Assembly: GCA_014872785.1 (NCBI GenBank) | Contig: WKFJ01000025.1 | Location: forward strand, 24,348 to 88,347 | DNA from: Alteromonadaceae bacterium | GTDB taxonomy: Bacteria > Pseudomonadota > Gammaproteobacteria > Enterobacterales > Alteromonadaceae | Length of the DNA: 64,000 bases | Direction: 5' to 3' | Shown: piece after piece, positions 20,582 through 30,830 of the stretch | How the letters are laid out: each line of letters begins with the position of its first letter | Numbering within the stretch: the first letter of the stretch is position 1 | Notes under the pieces: generated by a model | The model's database searches: none | The model's input: the letters and a program-made list of their open reading frames with translations, nothing else | What the model was told of the DNA's origin: nothing | Position numbers and translations under genes: made by a program

Positions 20582-23050
20582 TTAAAATGTTTGACCTATG
20601 TTAAATGAGAAGAACTTCACTTCGTCGCCTTCTCTTTCTGTCAGCGCTCGGGACAAGCTGAATACCATCGGTCCCATAGGCGACAACCATTGAATAGATA
20701 CACCAGTGGATGCACGATATAGACTTGGATCACCAAAATCCAGCAATTTATCAAATTGAGCTTCATCTAGGCTGCGATAATCGTCTAAATCAAACTCGGT
20801 ATCCCACACGGTACCAACATCCACGAAGATACTGGTTCGTACTTGTGCATCAAACTCTTCGCCTACAAACGGCGTTGGTGTAATTAATTCGATGCCACCA
20901 ACGGCTAATGCATTGCCACCAATAGAGCGACGAGTCACAGTGAGAATATCGTAGTCTGGACCGCGAATAATAGGCGAACCATCAGGTCCGGTAATGGATG
21001 TTGGGGTGCGCTGTATGGCACGTGGGCCTACAGTATTGTTTTCGAACCCGCGCAAGGTATCCGAGCCACCTGCCGTAAAGTTTTGAGTGAATGGTAAGAA
21101 CTGGTCTTTACCATTGATATCACCATAACCATTACCATAACCAAGACGCAATCTCGTTAAGAAAGACCAACGGTGATTGTTAGAAAGAGGCCAATAGAAA
21201 CGCGTATTGAATTCCGCCTTGTAATAATTCGCATCTGAATTAGGCGTAGTCGCAGTCACACTGACAGTTTGATTAGATCCCGCGGTTGGGAACAAACCAC
21301 GATTGAGCGTGCTTCTTATCCATGCCGCAGAGGCTGAATAGGTGTCATAACTAATAGGCGCGTCAGGATCATTGGGGTCGATGAACAAATCATAAAACGT
21401 TTTGGTTTGCTCGTAGGAATTACGCTGTGCTAATTCTTCACTGCGATACGTCAAGCCAAAGCGCAAACGATTGTACTCATTAATTGGGAAACCTAAGCTC
21501 GCCCCTAGAGAATAGGTCTTGGTATTGAATTGAACTAGGTTAAAGTCGCCACCGTCCAGTTCACTGTAAGCAATGCTGCCGCCTAGACTAACGCCATCGA
21601 TAGTAAAATAAGGGTCGGTGTAAGTGATGGCCGCGGTGCGCTGATATCGATTGGTATTGATGTTAAATCCAACAGATTTACCTGTTCCCAAGAAGTTTTC
21701 CTGCTGTATTCCTGCTTGCAAACTCAAACCGGTTCTATCGCCGAAACCAACACCTGCATTGAAACTGCCAGAAGGCTGTTCCTTGATAGTAAATTCAACA
21801 TCAACTTTGTCATCTTCCCCCGGAATTCGAATCGTCTCGAACTCGGCTTCTTCGACGAAGTTTAAACGACGAGAGATGTTAGCTTTTGATGCTTCCAATG
21901 ACTGGTTTGATAAGAAAGAACCTTCCATTTGAGTAACTTCTCGACGTAACACTTCATCCGATGTCACATCGTGACCGCGGAAATTTATGCGTCTGACGTA
22001 AATTCGACGGCCAGGGTCAACATTCAATGTTAACTTAACGGTCTTATCGTCTTCATTCACTTCAGGAATCGTGGTAACCGTTGGGTAAGCATAACCAAAG
22101 CGGCCGAGATATTTACTGATGTATTCTTCCGCGTAGGTCACCTGCGCTTGGTTATAGAGTCTGTCGGCAGTAAGAGGTAATAGTTGCTTGATGGCGTCTT
22201 CATAACCGAGAAGGTCGCCGGCTAATTCAACCTCAGAAATAGTGTACTGCTCACCCTCGTCTAAGTTAATGGTGATGTAGATACTAGATTTTTCAGGGGT
22301 CATCGATACCTGGGTGGAGGTCACATTAAATTGTAAATAACCTCTGTCCATGTAGTAACTACGCAAGGTTTCCATGTCACCTTCAAGGGTCTGCTTCTGA
22401 TAGCGGGTTTCCGCTAAGAAATCCCACCAAGCCGCATCAAAGCCGAGCTCAAACTCTTGTAACAATTCTTCATCACTAAAGACTTTGTTACCGACAATGT
22501 TGATTTGTTGAATCTTGGCAGCGTCACCTTCTTCAAATAACATTTTCAAATCAACGCGATTCCTGGGAAGTGGAGTCACTATGGCAGACACGTCTGCGCT
22601 ATATTTACCAACACTGTAATAAAAGTCTTTTAAGCCACTCTCAATTCCTGTTAAAACCGTTTTATCCAGAGGCTCACCAACCCGCAGATTGTTGCCATCA
22701 AGGCTGTCTTGAAGCTGCTCATCTTTGATATCGTCATTGCCTTCAAAGATGATATTTGAAATGGTCGGTCGTTCTTTAACGCTAATCACCAACGTATTAC
22801 CGTCACGTAACACACGTATGTTTTCAAAGTGGCTTGAGCTATATAAGCTCCTAATCAGTTGCGCTACGCGGAATGAGGTCATCTTGTCGCCGATTTTTAC
22901 CGGCACATAAGTAAGTGCAGCACCTAAAGCTACCCTTTGTAGCCCCTCAACTTTGATGTTATCGACAACAAATTCACTCTCGCTATTAGCAAAGACGTTC
23001 ACACTCGAACACAGCAATACAAGTGCCGCTAAATACTGATTCAACTTCAT
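20582..23050 (-). CDS. bamA: outer membrane protein assembly factor BamA
   Basis: An 822-residue outer membrane protein, slightly longer than in E. coli. It has a signal peptide (about 1-21), five POTRA domains (about 22-420) beginning FVVDNIKVEGLQRV, and a C-terminal 16-strand barrel ending in the aromatic FSFNIGQTF. The barrel's GFENNTVGPR segment corresponds to the conserved (V/I)RG(F/Y) loop 6 region. It folds beta-barrel proteins into the outer membrane. Confidence 0.97.
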   Translation of the reverse strand: MKLNQYLAALVLLCSSVNVFANSESEFVVDNIKVEGLQRVALGAALTYVPVKIGDKMTSFRVAQLIRSLYSSSHFENIRVLRDGNTLVISVKERPTISNIIFEGNDDIKDEQLQDSLDGNNLRVGEPLDKTVLTGIESGLKDFYYSVGKYSADVSAIVTPLPRNRVDLKMLFEEGDAAKIQQINIVGNKVFSDEELLQEFELGFDAAWWDFLAETRYQKQTLEGDMETLRSYYMDRGYLQFNVTSTQVSMTPEKSSIYITINLDEGEQYTISEVELAGDLLGYEDAIKQLLPLTADRLYNQAQVTYAEEYISKYLGRFGYAYPTVTTIPEVNEDDKTVKLTLNVDPGRRIYVRRINFRGHDVTSDEVLRREVTQMEGSFLSNQSLEASKANISRRLNFVEEAEFETIRIPGEDDKVDVEFTIKEQPSGSFNAGVGFGDRTGLSLQAGIQQENFLGTGKSVGFNINTNRYQRTAAITYTDPYFTIDGVSLGGSIAYSELDGGDFNLVQFNTKTYSLGASLGFPINEYNRLRFGLTYRSEELAQRNSYEQTKTFYDLFIDPNDPDAPISYDTYSASAAWIRSTLNRGLFPTAGSNQTVSVTATTPNSDANYYKAEFNTRFYWPLSNNHRWSFLTRLRLGYGNGYGDINGKDQFLPFTQNFTAGGSDTLRGFENNTVGPRAIQRTPTSITGPDGSPIIRGPDYDILTVTRRSIGGNALAVGGIELITPTPFVGEEFDAQVRTSIFVDVGTVWDTEFDLDDYRSLDEAQFDKLLDFGDPSLYRASTGVSIQWLSPMGPMVFSLSRALTEREGDEVKFFSFNIGQTF

Positions 23051-23126
23051 TTAATTATTTTCTTCCCAACTGAATAATTTCAGCATCTCTTAGTATTGAA
23101 TAACTTATTCTCAGTTTTAACCGAGA

Positions 23127-24476
23127 TTATAAGCGCATTATGTCATTCATTATGGCGACTGACATCAGCACCAGTAACAACGCCCCACCAATTCGGAACC
23201 CTATCTCCTGCACACTCTCAGGAACCGGCTTGCCACTAAAAAGCTCTATAAGATAATAGAGTAAATGGCCGCCATCAAGCACAGGTAACGGAAGGAGGTT
23301 AATTATTCCGAGGTTGACACTGATTAATGCTAAAAAGCTCAAAAAGTAAACCAAACCATATCCTGCACTGGCGCCTGCGCCTTGAGCGATTGATATCGGT
23401 CCACTTAAATTTTTCACAGAGACATCACCGGTTAATAGTTTGCCAATCATCTCTACACTCAGCGTAATGAGTCTCCAGGTTTTCTCCGTCGCTGCGCCTA
23501 CAGCACCGAAGACACCATATTGATTGCTAAACACCATCTCTTTCGGCCAGGCTTCTCTTAACGGTACTACGCCAAGATATCCCCTTGTCTCATCTCGCTC
23601 GGAGACTCCGATATTAGCCATAATTGGTGTTCGGATTCCGTCGCGTTCAACCATTACCCCAATCACCTGATTGGGTCTGTCTGCAATGTACTGAACTATT
23701 TGTTCCCAATTTTCAGTAGGAGTTCCATCTAACTCGACAATTTTATCATTTACTTGCAAACCTGCGACATCAGCAGGTGATTTTTCCGCCACTAAGCCAA
23801 TAGAAGTGGTAATTTCAGGACTAAAAGGTACAAAACCTATAGACCTGATCGCTGACTCGGTCTCAGGATCAAAATTCCAGCCACTAATATCAACAGTGTA
23901 GGTAGTCTCTAAGAAGGTTCCGCCTTGAGAAACAGTAACTGACATCTCGTCTTTGCCAATGTGAGAAACCAATTCTAAATTAATAGACTCCCAGTCCACG
24001 ACGGTTCTCTCGCCAATAGCCTTGATATGGGAATTAGGTTGTATTTCCGTCTGCTCCAAAACACTACCAGGTTTTATCTCAGCAATAACTGGCCTGATAG
24101 ATTCCACGCCAATCAAATACATAAAATAAAGTGCGATAACCGCAAAAATAAAATTAACTAGTGGTCCCGCAGCAATAATCGCAATGCGTTTATAGACATT
24201 TTGTTGGTCGAAAGCGTAGGGCATGTCGGCAACGCTTACATCATCCACTCTGCTATCTAGCATGCGAACAAAGCCCCCAAGAGGAATAGCTGCGATGACA
24301 TATTCAGTGCCTTGTCTGTCAGTCTTCGACCAAAAAGATTTACCAAAACCAATGGAGAACTTTAAGACTTTTACACCACAACGCCGAGCTACCCAGAAGT
24401 GTCCCCACTCGTGCACCGCCACTAGAATGCCAAGAGCAACAATGAAAGAACCTAGTGTCCATAAAAAATCTAACAA
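23127..24476 (-). CDS. rseP: site-2 metalloprotease RseP
   Basis: A 449-residue inner membrane zinc protease that cleaves RseA to release sigma-E. The HEWGH motif is at residues 22-26, two PDZ domains occupy about 115-300, and the LDGGH motif completes the zinc site near the C-terminus. The start is a TTG at 24474-24476 that overlaps the dxr stop by seven bases. It stands next to bamA, one of the envelope functions sigma-E protects. Confidence 0.95.
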   Translation of the reverse strand: MLDFLWTLGSFIVALGILVAVHEWGHFWVARRCGVKVLKFSIGFGKSFWSKTDRQGTEYVIAAIPLGGFVRMLDSRVDDVSVADMPYAFDQQNVYKRIAIIAAGPLVNFIFAVIALYFMYLIGVESIRPVIAEIKPGSVLEQTEIQPNSHIKAIGERTVVDWESINLELVSHIGKDEMSVTVSQGGTFLETTYTVDISGWNFDPETESAIRSIGFVPFSPEITTSIGLVAEKSPADVAGLQVNDKIVELDGTPTENWEQIVQYIADRPNQVIGVMVERDGIRTPIMANIGVSERDETRGYLGVVPLREAWPKEMVFSNQYGVFGAVGAATEKTWRLITLSVEMIGKLLTGDVSVKNLSGPISIAQGAGASAGYGLVYFLSFLALISVNLGIINLLPLPVLDGGHLLYYLIELFSGKPVPESVQEIGFRIGGALLLVLMSVAIMNDIMRL

Positions 24477-25642
24477 GCTCGACTCCTCATCTTTTCTTGA
24501 GTAAAGGTTCTGGCTACAAGGTCTAACTCAACCACGTCCTCAATATTCAAGACCTCACTGTGAGCGAATTGTTCAGTGGTTTCTCGAACAAAATCACTGA
24601 TTTGTGTAAAGCGAATATCAGATTGTAAAAACGCTTCAACAGCGACTTCATTCGCCGCATTCATTGCTGTTGTCGCTGCTTGTCCTGAGCCAGAAGCCTC
24701 AATTGCCAATTTCAAGCAGGGAAAACGCTCAAAATCCGGTGGACAAAAAGTAAGCTGTGCGATTTCGGAGAAATCTAAGGCGGCTACCCCAGAGGCTATT
24801 CGTTCTGGATAAGCCAAAGTATGTGCAATGGGCGTGCGCATATCAGGACGCCCCATTTGCGCTAATACTGAACCGTCGTTGTATTGCACCATTGAGTGGA
24901 TAATGCTTTGCGGGTGAATCAAAATTTCAATGTCAGCGACGGATTGAAATAACCATTTGGCCTCTACAAATTCCAGCCCCTTATTCATCATAGTGGCTGA
25001 ATCGACTGAGATTTTCTGTCCCATACTCCAGTTGGGATGCTTGCACGCTTGTGCTGGCGTGATGTCATCAAATGTCGCTAAATCACGGTTTAGAAATGGG
25101 CCACCGGAGCCTGTTAGCAATATTTTACTGACATCTTGCTTTGGATTCTTGGCATCAATAGGAAGACACTGAAATATGGCATTGTGTTCGCTGTCCACAG
25201 GTAGCAATTGTGCGTCGTGCTTCTTAACGGCATCCATAAATAACTGCCCAGACATTACTAGCGATTCTTTATTCGCTAACAACACTTTCTTACCTGAGCA
25301 AACCGCTGCATAGGTAGGTTGCAATCCCGCAGCGCCAACAATGGCAGCCATCACAGTATCAACTTCTGAACTGCAGCTCACGTCGATCAATGCGCTTTTA
25401 CCACCTAGCACTTCAACCGGAATTCCGCGAGCACTAACCAACTCTTTTAACGTAGAGACGTCATTTTCATCACAGCAGACAATGTATTTAGGAAGGCACA
25501 CTGCAGCTTGTTCTACTAGCGTATCAAGCCTTTTATTAGCAGTAAGCGCAATTACATTATATTTGTCCGGGTGCCTTGCTACTACGTCAAGGGTGCTCTG
25601 CCCTATTGAACCGGTAGAGCCTAGAATAGCCAAATTTTGCAT
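24470..25642 (-). CDS. dxr: 1-deoxy-D-xylulose 5-phosphate reductoisomerase
   Basis: A 390-residue enzyme of the MEP isoprenoid pathway that converts DXP to MEP using NADPH. The start is ATG 25642, whose A is shared with the cdsA stop (TAATG). An upstream extension of eight codons is open but lies within cdsA. The NADPH motif GSTGSIG lies at residues 7-13, and the metal and substrate region (LLPVDSEHNAIFQCL and DSATMMNKGLE) is intact. It is also known as ispC. Confidence 0.96.
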   Translation of the reverse strand: MQNLAILGSTGSIGQSTLDVVARHPDKYNVIALTANKRLDTLVEQAAVCLPKYIVCCDENDVSTLKELVSARGIPVEVLGGKSALIDVSCSSEVDTVMAAIVGAAGLQPTYAAVCSGKKVLLANKESLVMSGQLFMDAVKKHDAQLLPVDSEHNAIFQCLPIDAKNPKQDVSKILLTGSGGPFLNRDLATFDDITPAQACKHPNWSMGQKISVDSATMMNKGLEFVEAKWLFQSVADIEILIHPQSIIHSMVQYNDGSVLAQMGRPDMRTPIAHTLAYPERIASGVAALDFSEIAQLTFCPPDFERFPCLKLAIEASGSGQAATTAMNAANEVAVEAFLQSDIRFTQISDFVRETTEQFAHSEVLNIEDVVELDLVARTFTQEKMRSRAC

Positions 25643-26505
25643 TAAGCCATCCACATCACATAACAAAGCGCAAATACTGGAAAGGCCGCAGTCAAACTAT
25701 CAATTCTGTCTAGAATGCCACCATGGCCTGGTAACAAATTGCCACTGTCCTTGCAGCCAGCACAGCGCTTAAACATACTTTCGTTAAGGTCGCCAAGCGC
25801 TGATACGCCCACGGTTAGCGCCCCTATCAATATATGTAACCAAATTCGCGAAGGGTCAACCTGGTAATGCAGTGCTGCAAAGCCAATTATCGCAAAAGAC
25901 GCACCAACGCCGCCCAATAATCCTTCTAGCGTCTTACCGGGCGATACATTCGGTCTAAGCTTGTGCTTACCAAATTTTACGCCAACAAAGTAGGCACCAA
26001 TGTCCGCAGCCCAAACAATTCCTAATACGTAAAAAATCAATGATGCGCCATAGAGATCATCCACATCATAAAGACTGGTGCGCAAGGCAACAACCGCAAC
26101 CCAAGTAGGTATTAAAGTGAGAAGACCAAACAACGCGCGCCACAATACACTGGTGCGCCAAAAGCCGCTGTTTCTTGGGTAAGCCAGAATTAAAAAGAGG
26201 GAAAGGATCCACCAGACGGCGGCGGCCATAAGAATGTATTTGTAAACTGGATTTAGCGCACCTTGATACCAAATCATGTCTACCGGAACAAACCAAGCAA
26301 GAGCTAAACAAATGAGTAGTACAAATCCGGTATAAATTGATTTGAATAATGGAATAGTTAAGCCCGTAAGATTCGCCCACTCCCACGCACCTAGTGCAAT
26401 GATAATGGCTATGGCTACTTCAAACCCGATAAGTGGTAAAAACAAAATAGCAATAAGCGCCAATGGCGCGAGAATAAGGGCTGTGATGATTCGTTGTTTT
26501 AACAC
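25642..26505 (-). CDS. cdsA: phosphatidate cytidylyltransferase
   Basis: An integral membrane enzyme of 287 residues if it starts at GTG 26505, just after the uppS stop; a GTG four codons earlier (26517) would overlap uppS. It makes CDP-diacylglycerol for all phospholipids. About eight membrane helices are visible. The CdsA signature lies near the C-terminus, from SALGDLNESMFKR through the KDSGNLLPGHGGILDRID acidic cluster. Confidence 0.94.
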   Translation of the reverse strand: MLKQRIITALILAPLALIAILFLPLIGFEVAIAIIIALGAWEWANLTGLTIPLFKSIYTGFVLLICLALAWFVPVDMIWYQGALNPVYKYILMAAAVWWILSLFLILAYPRNSGFWRTSVLWRALFGLLTLIPTWVAVVALRTSLYDVDDLYGASLIFYVLGIVWAADIGAYFVGVKFGKHKLRPNVSPGKTLEGLLGGVGASFAIIGFAALHYQVDPSRIWLHILIGALTVGVSALGDLNESMFKRCAGCKDSGNLLPGHGGILDRIDSLTAAFPVFALCYVMWMA

Positions 26506-26506
26506 G

Positions 26507-27241
26507 CTATGTAACACCTTCTTCTACTTGCTCGCCGGTCATACCAAAGCGGCGTTGACGCTTATTGAAATCGACAATGGCCTGCTCAAACGCATCTTCG
26601 TTAAAATCCGGCCAAAGCGTCTGGGTGAAATAAAATTCTGCGTAAGCAGTATGCCATAGCAAAAAGTTGCTTATGCGACTCTCACCGCCAGTTCTAATCA
26701 ACAAGTCTACTTCAGGAAGATCTGCCATAGTAAGGTTAGAACAGAATAACGCCTCGTCGAGATCATCGGCCGATTTGCCCTCTTCAACAAGCGTTCGCAT
26801 TGCGTTCTTGGCAGCATTCACTATGTCCCACTTGCCGCCGTAATTCGCAGCGATATTAAGTACTAGTGATTGGTTATCTTTGGTGTGAGCTTCAGCTTTC
26901 CTGATCTTTTCGACAAGCTTAGGGTCGAATCTGCTTAAGTCGCCGATAACTCTCAACTGCACATCATTTTTATGCAGTTTTTTCACTTCACTGCCAAGGA
27001 CTAGCGCAAAGAGCTCCATTAACGCTTTGACTTCCTCAGCTGGGCGCAACCAGTTTTCACTACTAAAGGCAAACAAAGTCAGCGCTTCGATACCGTTTTT
27101 GCGACAATAACTTACGGAAGAACGTACAGAATGCACGCCAGCACGGTGACCAAATGTTCTGAGCTTGCCTTTTTGCTTTGCCCAGCGGCCATTACCATCC
27201 ATGATAATGGCAACATGTTTAGGAAAATGCTTTTCGCTCAT
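26507..27241 (-). CDS. uppS: undecaprenyl diphosphate synthase
   Basis: A 244-residue cis-prenyltransferase that makes the C55 lipid carrier for peptidoglycan and polysaccharides. Catalytic D15 lies in IMDGNGRWA. The ENWLRP and LLIRTGGESRISNFLLW motifs for substrate and Mg2+ binding are present. It lies 11 bp after frr. Its product is also the carrier needed by the Wzx/Wzy locus at 50-62 kb. Confidence 0.97.
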   Translation of the reverse strand: MSEKHFPKHVAIIMDGNGRWAKQKGKLRTFGHRAGVHSVRSSVSYCRKNGIEALTLFAFSSENWLRPAEEVKALMELFALVLGSEVKKLHKNDVQLRVIGDLSRFDPKLVEKIRKAEAHTKDNQSLVLNIAANYGGKWDIVNAAKNAMRTLVEEGKSADDLDEALFCSNLTMADLPEVDLLIRTGGESRISNFLLWHTAYAEFYFTQTLWPDFNEDAFEQAIVDFNKRQRRFGMTGEQVEEGVT

Positions 27242-27252
27242 AAAGCTGTTGC

Positions 27253-27810
27253 TTAAATTTCCATTAATTCAGCTTCTTTAGCGGACAATAACTCATCCAC
27301 CTGCTTGATGAATTTGTCGGTAATTTTTTGGATATCTTCTTCGCCCTTACGCGCTTCATCTTCAGATAACTCTTTTTCTTTAAGCAACTCTTTGATATCG
27401 CTGTTGGCGTCTCTACGAATATTGCGAACGCTTACGCGTCCTTGTTCAGCTTCACCGCGAACAACACGAATAAGGTCTTTACGACGCTCTTCTGTAAGTG
27501 GCGGTAGTGGGATACGGATAGTGGTACCGGCGCTAATCGGGTTCAATCCAAGATCGGATTGCATGATTGCCTTTTCAACGGCTTGGATTGAGCTTTTGTC
27601 AAATACGGTAAGTGCGAGCGTTCTAGAGTCCTCAGCAATTACGTTAGCTAACTGCTTAAGTGGCGTCGGCGCGCCGTAATAGGGAACGTTAATGTTGTCT
27701 AAAAGACTAGGGTGCGCACGCCCCGTACGAATTTTACTGAAGTTCGCTTTAAGTGCTGCGATACTTTTTTCCATGCGCTCCTGCGCATCTGCATTTATTT
27801 CATCAATCAT
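27253..27810 (-). CDS. frr: ribosome recycling factor
   Basis: A 185-residue factor that splits post-termination ribosomes together with EF-G. It has the canonical length and the markers [13 protein letters not shown] and [12 protein letters not shown], with a long helical C-terminus. It lies 17 bp after pyrH in the tsf-pyrH-frr order. Confidence 0.97.
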   Translation of the reverse strand: MIDEINADAQERMEKSIAALKANFSKIRTGRAHPSLLDNINVPYYGAPTPLKQLANVIAEDSRTLALTVFDKSSIQAVEKAIMQSDLGLNPISAGTTIRIPLPPLTEERRKDLIRVVRGEAEQGRVSVRNIRRDANSDIKELLKEKELSEDEARKGEEDIQKITDKFIKQVDELLSAKEAELMEI

Positions 27811-27827
27811 TGCTTTTAGCCTTTTAA

Positions 27828-28556
27828 TTATTGATTGTCGATGAGTGTGCCTTCATCTTCACCCATGACTACCGCTTTTAGGCAGCCAGGTTTATTCATA
27901 TTGAAAATTCGGATTGGAATATTGTGATCTCTCGCAAGCGTAAATGCGGCCAAATCCATTACTTTTAATTCTTTGTCTAAAACTTCGGAATAATTGAGGT
28001 GCTTGTATAAGACTGCTTCTGGGTTTTTTGTAGGGTCTTCACTGTAGACACCGTCTACTTTGGTCGCCTTGATTACCGCGTCGGCCTCGATTTCTATGCC
28101 GCGTAAACACGCCGCGGAATCCGTCGTAAAAAATGGGTTACCCGTACCCGCAGAAAAGATGACGACTCTACCAGACTTAAGCATGCTAATCGCATCTGTC
28201 CAATTATAAGGGTCACACATACCGTGTAACGGAATGGCTGACATCAATCGAGCGTTTACAAAAGCTCTGTGTAGCGCATCGCGCATTGCCAAGCCGTTCA
28301 TTACGGTTGCCAACATCCCCATGTGATCGCCGACAACTCGGTTCATACCCGCTTTAGCAAGGCCTTCGCCTCTGAACAAGTTGCCACCGCCAATCACAAG
28401 ACCAACTTGTACGCCAAGCTCGACCAGTTCTTTGATTTCAGTCGCCATACGGTCTAGAACTTTAGGATCGATACCAAACCCTTCATCGCCCATTAGGGCT
28501 TCGCCACTCAGTTTAAGTAATATGCGTCGATATGCGTATTTAGGACTGATAGTCAT
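27828..28556 (-). CDS. pyrH: UMP kinase
   Basis: A 242-residue amino-acid-kinase fold enzyme that phosphorylates UMP to UDP. The start is ATG 28556; the frame is open 17 codons upstream without a better site. The motifs [17 protein letters not shown] and the [13 protein letters not shown] stretch are intact. A terminator separates it from tsf, so it probably has its own promoter in 28557-28648. Confidence 0.96.
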   Translation of the reverse strand: MTISPKYAYRRILLKLSGEALMGDEGFGIDPKVLDRMATEIKELVELGVQVGLVIGGGNLFRGEGLAKAGMNRVVGDHMGMLATVMNGLAMRDALHRAFVNARLMSAIPLHGMCDPYNWTDAISMLKSGRVVIFSAGTGNPFFTTDSAACLRGIEIEADAVIKATKVDGVYSEDPTKNPEAVLYKHLNYSEVLDKELKVMDLAAFTLARDHNIPIRIFNMNKPGCLKAVVMGEDEGTLIDNQ

Positions 28557-28648
28557 GGATTCAACTTTTCCTTTTAAGTCTTTTGCTGAACAGAGGTAGC
28601 TAATCACCTAGCTTTGCCTAATTTTAGGTCATTTGGCTTCGCGTAACT

Positions 28649-28673
28649 AAAAAAAAGCACCTCATAGAGGTGC
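28649..28673 (-). terminator. Rho-independent terminator of tsf
   Basis: A perfect 7-bp stem GCACCTC / GAGGTGC with loop ATA at 28657-28673. On the minus strand eight T residues follow. It lies 50 bp after the tsf stop. Confidence 0.88.
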
Positions 28674-28722
28674 CCGATAGTTTATATGACATTAGTCGTT
28701 GGCAAAAGAGCCAAAGCGCTAA

Positions 28723-29595
28723 TTATTTGCTTGCAGCTGCCATTTGAGCTTGTACTTCTGCAGCAAAGTCTTCTTCTTTCTTCTCGATACCTTCACCAAC
28801 TTCAAAACGGATGAAGTTGATTACGTCGGCATTGTTGCTCTTAAGCAATGCGCCTACGTTCATGCTTGGATCTTTAACGAAAGGCTGACCAGTTAGGCTG
28901 ATTTCGCCAGTGAATTTCTTCATGCGACCCATAACCATTTTTTCAGCAATTTCAGCAGGCTTACCACTTTGCATTGCGATATCAACTTGGATAGCTTTTT
29001 CTTTTTCAACTACTTCAGCTGGCACATCTTCAGGCTTAACGAACTGAGGGCTGCTTGCTGCAACGTGCATTGCAACGTCTTTCGCAAGGTCTGCGTCGCC
29101 ACCAGTAAGGATAGAAACAACACCAATTCTCGCACCGTGGATGTAAGAACCAAGGTTTTCACCTTCAACACTTACTACGCGACGGATGTTGATGTTTTCA
29201 CCAATTTTAGCAACTAGTGTATCTCTCAAGTCAGATACTTTAGTTCCATCAATTTCTGAATTGTTTAACGCGTCAACATCGTTAAGCTTGTTAGCTGCTG
29301 CTAGCTCAACAACTTTCTTACCAAAAGCTAGGAAGTTTTCGTCACGAGCTACGAAGTCAGTTTCGCAGTTAAGCTCAAGCATAGTAGCTACGCCGCCAGC
29401 GATAGATGTTAAAATAACACCTTCAGCAGCGATACGACCTGCTTTTTTAGCAGCTTTAGCCTGACCAGATTTGCGCATATTTTCGATTGCCGCTTCGATG
29501 TCACCATCAGTTGCTTGAAGCGCTTTTTTACAATCCAACATACCAGCGCCGGTACGTTCACGAAGTTCTTTCACTTGGGCTGCAGTTACGGCCAT
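28723..29595 (-). CDS. tsf: elongation factor Ts
   Basis: A 290-residue nucleotide exchange factor for EF-Tu. The N-terminal UBA-like domain ([19 protein letters not shown]) and the TDFVA motif of the core are present. It is the downstream partner of rpsB, 171 bp away, with a hairpin at 29703-29716 between them. Confidence 0.97.
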   Translation of the reverse strand: MAVTAAQVKELRERTGAGMLDCKKALQATDGDIEAAIENMRKSGQAKAAKKAGRIAAEGVILTSIAGGVATMLELNCETDFVARDENFLAFGKKVVELAAANKLNDVDALNNSEIDGTKVSDLRDTLVAKIGENINIRRVVSVEGENLGSYIHGARIGVVSILTGGDADLAKDVAMHVAASSPQFVKPEDVPAEVVEKEKAIQVDIAMQSGKPAEIAEKMVMGRMKKFTGEISLTGQPFVKDPSMNVGALLKSNNADVINFIRFEVGEGIEKKEEDFAAEVQAQMAAASK

Positions 29596-29702
29596 GTGTT
29601 TTTCCTCAAGAATAAAAAGTAATTAGTACTTATTAATGTATTAAAACACTAATAATAAAATTCTCGACACGTTTTAAGACGCTGTCTCGTCTCTAAGAAA
29701 CA

Positions 29703-29716
29703 GGGGCTTGCGCCCC
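29703..29716 (-). other. GC-rich hairpin in the rpsB-tsf spacer
   Basis: GGGGC and GCCCC form a 5-bp stem with loop TTGC. On the minus strand it is followed by TGTTTCTT, only a weak U tract. It could be an attenuator setting the S2 to EF-Ts ratio; this is inference. Confidence 0.4.
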
Positions 29717-29766
29717 CGTCAATGTGCTTTACTACCACTCATTTGTGAATGGCAGATGAAACAGAC

Positions 29767-30495
29767 TTATTCCGCTTCTACGAAATCGTCGTTTTCAGCT
29801 TGTACTTCGATGTTTTGCTCACGACCTTCAAGGATCGCATCAGCAGCTGCATTCAAATACAATTGAACTGCACGGATTGCATCGTCATTACCTGGGATGA
29901 TGAAATCAATACCATCAGGGTCAGTGTTGGTATCAACAACTGAAACTACTGGGATACCCAAGCTACGCGCTTCAGCAATAGCAATGTGTTCGTGGTTTGC
30001 ATCAATAACAAACAAGCAATCTGGTAGACCGCCCATGTCTTTGATACCGCCCAAGCTGCTTTCTAACTTTTCCATTTCGCGAGTTAGCATCAACACTTCT
30101 TTTTTGGTCAGCTTGTCGAAAGTACCGTCTTGCGACTGTTGCTCAAGATCTTTAAGACGCTTGATTGACTGACGAACTGTTTTCCAGTTAGTTAACATAC
30201 CGCCTAACCAGCGCTTGTTAACCTAGTACTGGTCACACTTTTGAGCAGCTTCTTTAACTGCTTCGCCAGCAGCACGCTTAGTACCAACGAAAAGGATTTT
30301 ACCTTTTTTAGAAGAAACACCTGAAAGATGAGACAGAGCGCTTTGGAACAAAGGAACTGTTTTTTCAAGGTTGATGATGTGAACCTTATTACGAGCGCCG
30401 AAGATGAACGGCTTCATTTTAGGGTTCCAGTAACGAGTTTGGTGACCGAAGTGTACACCAGCTTGTAGCATGTCACGCATTGACACGTTTGCCAT
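29767..30495 (-). pseudogene. rpsB: 30S ribosomal protein S2 gene with in-frame amber codon 91
   Basis: The locus encodes ribosomal protein S2 over 242 codons, but codon 91 reads TAG (plus strand CTA at 30223-30225). The 90-codon upstream part ([18 protein letters not shown] to KCDQY) and the downstream part ([13 protein letters not shown] to the FVEAE end) lie in the same frame. Together they match S2 without any gap: E. coli has CDQFFVN where this has CDQY-stop-VN. An aromatic residue is expected there, and TAC to TAG is a single change. There is a good ribosome site (GAGGT) six bases before ATG 30495. S2 is essential, so a base-call error, a mixed population, a second copy or suppression must be considered. 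It is not a frameshift. Confidence 0.9.
30223..30225 (-). other. in-frame TAG inside rpsB
   Basis: Amber triplet at codon 91, sequence context CAG TAC TAG GTT AAC. A G instead of C at plus-strand 30223 would restore TAC (Tyr). Confidence 0.95.
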
Positions 30496-30830
30496 AATAA
30501 TACCTCTGTATTGGGGTTAAGCCTCCATATATCCCAATTTTCGATCTTGGCAATTGGCTATTGCTAAAACACCCCGAAAATCGTGTCGATATATGTGTGT
30601 TGTTAATAAAATATTTACGCTAAATTAGCCAAGGGAATTCGCCCCTGTTTAATTGCGCGCCGCTTTATACCACTAAACACATTAAATTACAAACAAACCT
30701 AGCTATTTTCAGTACATTAATGCCGTAAACATCGGATGTCGGCCTAGACTGTATCCAGCGCTATACATCAATTCTTGGCTCGGCTAAAATGCGTGTCGAA
30801 TATATGTTGAATGTTTAGGGAACTGGAAAT
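30496..30830. promoter_or_regulatory. divergent rpsB / map regulatory region, including rpsB leader
   Basis: A 335-bp gene-free spacer. Toward rpsB (minus strand) there is a weak promoter candidate, TTGGCT at 30632-30627 followed 17 bases later by TTATTA. The leader contains a 7-bp inverted repeat (ATTTTCG at 30537-30543 with CGAAAAT at 30575-30581) enclosing a smaller GCAAT/ATTGC hairpin. S2 is known to repress its own leader in gammaproteobacteria, so an autoregulatory structure is plausible. Toward map, TTGGCT near 30774 and an AT-rich stretch at about 30798-30804 could be a promoter. No open frame of note is present. Confidence 0.35.

Noticed and set aside
23085..23110. GAATAA/TTATTC inverted repeat upstream of bamA
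   Set aside because: AT-rich and short, with no U tract or known sigma-E promoter pattern; likely chance.
30223..30225. Global reassignment of TAG to an amino acid
   Set aside because: At least seven neighbouring genes end at the expected family length with TAG.
29767..30495. Frameshift as the cause of the split rpsB
   Set aside because: Both halves share one frame and the total is exactly 243 codons; only a substitution fits.
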